Shown here: positions 23,930-27,442 of the stretch, in pieces
Layout of the letters: each line of letters starts with the position of its first letter
How positions within the stretch are numbered: position 1 is the first letter of the stretch
DNA from: Gammaproteobacteria bacterium
Lineage (GTDB): Bacteria > Pseudomonadota > Gammaproteobacteria > HTCC5015
Direction: 5' to 3'
Length of the DNA stretch: 27,442 nt
Assembly: GCA_028284675.1 (NCBI GenBank)
Contig: JANQRI010000012.1
Coordinates: 1 to 27,442 of the forward strand
Notes under the pieces: generated by a model
What the model saw: the letters and a program-made list of their open reading frames with translations, nothing else
Databases searched by the model: none
Told to the model about the DNA's origin: nothing
Position numbers and translations under genes: made by a program

Positions 23930-26407
23930 TTATGCGGCTCGTATCGAGTCATCACCCGAAGGTTGGTCACCCTGCCCGCTATTGACGAACGCATCAGCGG
24001 CGAAATCATCTACATTGATCACCTGCATCGTGGCTTCAACCGCGCGTATCAACAGATCCGCCTCAGTTTCAGTAACCAGACCGTCTCTTACCGCCTGCTG
24101 CAACTTCTCACTATCCTGCTCGGACTGATAAATAAACCCGGTGGCCTTATACAGCTTCCGCTCAATTGGCGCTGCTTCAATTACCAGCCCCAATGCATGC
24201 TCCAAACATCCGGTCACATCAGAAGCCTCATCGGTGATAAACAACCCTGCAGTCAGCCTGTCCCGCGCCGGATTTGGCTGCAGCAACAATGAACTTACCT
24301 GATGACCCAGCCGGTCCGAAGGCGCTTTAAATCGCGCGCCCAGCGGAAACATCAACCACTTCAACACCCGGCCGAGTGCCGGCACCGGATAGTTTTGCAA
24401 TAAACCCAATACAGCCTGCTGCATCTGATGCAGGCAATACTGCATTGACCAGTGTACCAACGGCAAATCATCAACCTGCCTGCCCTGATCCTCAAAGCGT
24501 TTTAAGATCGCTGAGCCGTAATACAGGAAACTTAAACAGTCCCCCAAGCGCGCAGATAATTTTTCCCTGCGTTTTAACTCACCACCCAACAACAACATGC
24601 TGATATCGCCGAGCGTGGTAAATATCGCACTAAAGCGGGAAAGGTCCCGGTAATAACGGGCAGTTGATCCGGCGACCGGCGTGGCCAGCAAACGCGAGCC
24701 CCCCAAACCAAACAGGAATGCACGAATAAAATTGCGCGTCGTATACCCCAGGTGCCCAAGCAAAGCCTTATCGAATGCAATCAAACCGCGCTGTTTATCC
24801 GGATCGGATACCGCATTGATTTCATCCAATACATACGGGTGGCAACGGAATGCCCCCTGACCAAAAATAATCATGCTGCGGGTCAGGATATTTGCACCTT
24901 CCACAGTAATGCTAATCGGTATACTCTGGTATATACGGGCCAGGAAATTTTTCGGCCCCAGGCAAATCGCCTTACCACCCAGCACATCCGTTGAGTCATT
25001 CACAACTGTGCGCATTGATTCAGTATTATGATATTTCAGGATCGCTGACAATACGGTCGGCTTTTCACCCAGGTCAATCGATCCGGCCGTCATCACCCGA
25101 CCGGCCTCGGTTAAGTATGACAGACCACCGATCCGGGCAAGTGCTTCTTCTACGCCCTCGAATTTGCCGATAGGCAACCTGAACTGCTTGCGGATACTCG
25201 CATAAGCACCAACATATCGCGCACAATATTTACTTGCTGCCGCGCCCATAGCCGGCAGGGAAATCGCCCGGCCGGCGGCCAGACAACCCATTAACATCCG
25301 CCAGCCATCACCCAGACCGGCTTCTTTACCGATTACCCAGTCCATCGGAATAAATACATCGGTGCCGCTGTTAGGGCCATTCATAAAAGAAATATTCAAC
25401 GGCATATGCCGCCGCCCGATATTCACCCCGGGAGTATCGGTTGGAATCAATGCACAGGTGATGCCCAAATCTTTCTGATCGCCGAGCAAACCATCCGGAT
25501 CATACGCTTTAAACGCAAGGCCCAATACCGTCGCAACCGGACCCAATGTGATATAGCGCTTGTTCCAGGTCACTTTCAGTCCAAGCACTTCTTTGCCCTG
25601 ATACTCACCGCGGCACACGATACCTTTATCCGGAATCGCTCCGGCATCTGAACCGGCGGTCGGTGCGGTCAGTGCAAAACACGGTATTTCCTCACCTACT
25701 GCAAGCTTCGGCAGATAATGATCGCGTTGATCCTGAGTACCGTAGTGCATCAATAATTCGGCCGGCCCGAGTGAATTCGGCACCATCACTGTCACCGCAG
25801 CAGTTGTGCTGCGTGACGCAATCTTCATCACCACTGTCGAATTCGCTAACGCGGAAAAACCCAAACCGCCGTACTCTTTCGGCACGATCATCCCGAAAAA
25901 TTTATTTTTCTTAATGAAATCCCAGACCGGTTCGGGCATATCCTGCAGCTCGGACGTAATCTGCCAGTCATCCAGCATTCGACAAAGCTCTTCGGTCGGA
26001 CCGTCAATAAACGCCTGTTCTTCTTCGCTGAGTTTGGGTGTTGGAAAAGCAAGCAATTTTTTCCAATCCGGATCGCCACTAAACAAGTCACGATCCCACC
26101 AAACCGTGCCGGCTTCAATCGCAACTCTTTCAGTATCCGAAATCGGCGGCAACACCTGCGCAAACCAGTTATACAAACGCTCCGTAAACAGCTTCTGCCG
26201 CAATTGCGGCAGACTTAACGGTACTACCAATAATAAAAATACCAGCCCGAGCGGAATACCAATTGCCTTGGGCAATAAACCCAATACCGTCAGACCAAAT
26301 AAAGCCCCCAAAAACAATGCATTGAATTGCACCAGCTTTAATTTTAAAAAAGCCACTGCACCCAGTAACGCCAGAGCGGCAACAACCAATATCAAAGTTT
26401 GCATCAT
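23930..26407 (-). CDS. fadE: Acyl-CoA dehydrogenase FadE
   Basis: An 825-residue protein (E. coli FadE has 814). Two to three hydrophobic segments at residues 3-70 anchor it to the inner membrane. The acyl-CoA dehydrogenase core follows: PKEYGGLGFSALANS near 180, PCFALTAPTAGSDAGAIPD near 245, GRAISLPAMGAAASKY near 380, and the block PISITVEGANILTRSMIIFGQGA (in two halves, about 498-520) with the predicted catalytic Glu near 504. A long C-terminal domain (DUF1974) ends the protein. It catalyses the first oxidation step of fatty-acid beta-oxidation. The ribosome binding site AAGGAG serves either GTG 26410 or ATG 26407. It begins 17 bp after the PsrA-like regulator gene, so the two are one operon. 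Confidence 0.96.
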   Translation of the reverse strand: MMQTLILVVAALALLGAVAFLKLKLVQFNALFLGALFGLTVLGLLPKAIGIPLGLVFLLLVVPLSLPQLRQKLFTERLYNWFAQVLPPISDTERVAIEAGTVWWDRDLFSGDPDWKKLLAFPTPKLSEEEQAFIDGPTEELCRMLDDWQITSELQDMPEPVWDFIKKNKFFGMIVPKEYGGLGFSALANSTVVMKIASRSTTAAVTVMVPNSLGPAELLMHYGTQDQRDHYLPKLAVGEEIPCFALTAPTAGSDAGAIPDKGIVCRGEYQGKEVLGLKVTWNKRYITLGPVATVLGLAFKAYDPDGLLGDQKDLGITCALIPTDTPGVNIGRRHMPLNISFMNGPNSGTDVFIPMDWVIGKEAGLGDGWRMLMGCLAAGRAISLPAMGAAASKYCARYVGAYASIRKQFRLPIGKFEGVEEALARIGGLSYLTEAGRVMTAGSIDLGEKPTVLSAILKYHNTESMRTVVNDSTDVLGGKAICLGPKNFLARIYQSIPISITVEGANILTRSMIIFGQGAFRCHPYVLDEINAVSDPDKQRGLIAFDKALLGHLGYTTRNFIRAFLFGLGGSRLLATPVAGSTARYYRDLSRFSAIFTTLGDISMLLLGGELKRREKLSARLGDCLSFLYYGSAILKRFEDQGRQVDDLPLVHWSMQYCLHQMQQAVLGLLQNYPVPALGRVLKWLMFPLGARFKAPSDRLGHQVSSLLLQPNPARDRLTAGLFITDEASDVTGCLEHALGLVIEAAPIERKLYKATGFIYQSEQDSEKLQQAVRDGLVTETEADLLIRAVEATMQVINVDDFAADAFVNSGQGDQPSGDDSIRAA

Positions 26408-26424
26408 CACAACTTCTCCTTAGT

Positions 26425-27093
26425 TTAACCAGCGACAATCTGTGCACTGGATTGAATATCTAATGCCACGGCCGTGTTTGACGGCCCACGCATACCTGCG
26501 GCAACAAAACCGACCAGGCGCCCGATCATACCTTCGGTATCGTTCGGGTCACACAGATGGCACAGAGAACTCATCTGCATCGAATCGGTACCGGCCATGC
26601 AGTAGACCAGTGAACCGACCAAAAAGTGCAGACGCCAATATAATTCCAGTTTATCGAGCTGCGGTAACAACCGTGCAAACTCAGGCTTAAATTTTTCCAA
26701 TACCGCATCATATTGCTGCGGCAAAAATTCACCGGGATGACTGTTCGGATCAGTGTACGCCCTACCGAGCAGCTTAATATAACGAGCTGCTTTTTTATCA
26801 CGGCTCATATCCAGTGCCGGGCGAATATACGCTTCCAGCACCGACTCCAGATCCGGTGCACCATCCGCGGCAGTCTGTGCAAGCTCCAGCAGGCGTAAGC
26901 GCTCAGTGTTCAGCATATTCGCACGACGCATAAATACCGCCTGAACCAGGGCCTCCTTCGAGCCAAAGTGATAATTCACTGCGGCCAGATTCACATCAGC
27001 CGCCTGTGTAATCGCCCGCATCGATGTTTCCGATAAGCCTTTATCGGCAAATAATTTCTCAGCAGCATCCAGAATTCGATCTTTTGTATTCAT
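26425..27093 (-). CDS. psrA: TetR-family fatty-acid-responsive regulator, PsrA-like
   Basis: A 222-residue TetR regulator. The N-terminal helix-turn-helix (about residues 4-50) reads ILDAAEKLFADKGLSETSMRAIT and VNLAAVNYHFGSKEALVQAVF, nearly the same as in Pseudomonas PsrA. The C-terminal ligand domain keeps LELYWRLHFLVGSLVYCMAG, also close to PsrA. PsrA represses beta-oxidation genes and its own gene and is released by long-chain fatty acids. A matching operator lies 39 bp upstream of the start codon, and fadE follows 17 bp downstream, so autoregulation and control of fadE are likely. The gene name is by similarity; a related fatty-acid regulator is possible. Confidence 0.88.
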   Translation of the reverse strand: MNTKDRILDAAEKLFADKGLSETSMRAITQAADVNLAAVNYHFGSKEALVQAVFMRRANMLNTERLRLLELAQTAADGAPDLESVLEAYIRPALDMSRDKKAARYIKLLGRAYTDPNSHPGEFLPQQYDAVLEKFKPEFARLLPQLDKLELYWRLHFLVGSLVYCMAGTDSMQMSSLCHLCDPNDTEGMIGRLVGFVAAGMRGPSNTAVALDIQSSAQIVAG

Positions 27094-27442
27094 CGCTTAC
27101 AACCAGAATAGCGTTTCAGACAGAAAAATAATCAAACGTTCGTTTGAAACATATGTTCTTATTATTTTTATTTAGATGCAAGCCAAAGAGCACAAAAACC
27201 CAAATTCGGGAACAAACAAAAATACTTATAAATATCAACAATTTAACCAACAACCAAGGATTTTTATAGTCATTCAAGAGCTAAAAAAGCAGCGAAATAC
27301 TAACTTTCGTTATAAGAAAAGCCCTACAACCAATCTATACCCTAAGTTAAATAGGCAGCCCGGTAGGAATTTGCGATAGTCGCTGTACTATAAATCCCGG
27401 TATATGACCCGTGGCAATCGAGAATCCGACACATTCTGCTGC
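27094..27442. other. AT-rich region upstream of psrA, no gene seen
   Basis: This 349-bp stretch is clearly more AT-rich than the neighbouring genes. The psrA-proximal part holds the operator and likely promoter. From about 27160 to the window end I see no credible gene on either strand, no hairpin terminator and no repeat. A 67-codon plus-strand frame there is Lys/Asn/Gln-rich and looks like chance. Confidence 0.6.
27132..27147 (-). promoter_or_regulatory. PsrA-type operator upstream of psrA-fadE
   Basis: The 16-bp palindrome TCAAACG-TT-CGTTTGA has perfect 7-bp arms and contains CAAAC-N4-GTTTG, matching the published PsrA consensus (G/C)AAAC-N2-4-GTTT(G/C). On the minus strand a TTGATT sequence overlaps its downstream arm and could be a -35 box with TATTCT 19 nt later, so binding would block the promoter. 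Confidence 0.75.

Noticed and set aside
25806..26423. A 205-codon plus-strand open frame opposite fadE
   Set aside because: It is fully antisense to the conserved fadE coding sequence and its product (Ser/Asn/Thr-rich) has no domain or ribosome binding site.
27176..27379. A 67-codon plus-strand frame at the right edge
   Set aside because: Its Lys/Asn/Gln-rich product reflects the AT-rich DNA; there is no ribosome binding site and no similarity I recognise.

Overview
The window is a bacterial chromosome segment of roughly 45-50% GC (by eye) in which every supported gene is read from the minus strand, so transcription runs from high to low coordinates. Gene content and protein similarity point to a gammaproteobacterium: carA-carB-greA order, proA-nadD-rsfS-rlmH order, maf-rng-yhdP-tldD order, a long FadE-type acyl-CoA dehydrogenase, a PsrA-like TetR regulator, and a TldD/PmbA pair. 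The genus cannot be named from the sequence. No tRNA, rRNA, CRISPR array, complete insertion sequence or phage gene was seen.

Layout in transcription order (right to left): (1) 27442-23864, a fatty-acid module: a PsrA-like repressor, a consensus PsrA-type palindrome in front of it, fadE 17 bp downstream, and a strong intrinsic terminator after fadE. (2) 23668-20840, two tandem paralogous genes, each coding for a receiver-like domain fused to a Hanks-type Ser/Thr kinase. The receiver domains are degenerate in different ways. (3) 20773-15784, pyrimidine/arginine precursor synthesis and transcription elongation: a sigma70-like promoter, a leader with an intrinsic terminator and a possible competing antiterminator, carA starting at TTG behind a strong Shine-Dalgarno sequence, carB, and greA overlapping carB by ATGA. 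(4) 15643-14825, an MscS-type channel. (5) 14739-10734, holA, proA, nadD, rsfS and rlmH, with a 113-bp hairpin-forming, MITE-like element whose end supplies the rsfS stop codon. (6) 10721-4342, maf, rng, yhdP and a small unknown exported protein. (7) 4295-1, a Nit-type amidase, a 164-bp array of five back-to-back hairpins, tldD, pmbA and the 5' part of an unknown secreted protein that runs off the window.

Most genes are housekeeping. The points worth a second look are the tandem receiver-kinase pair, the apparent attenuator of carAB, the hairpin array before tldD, the MITE-like element at the end of rsfS, and the rlmH/maf junction. That junction joins two conserved clusters at the point where mrdAB and mreBCD, the rod-shape genes, would be expected, and neither set is present here.
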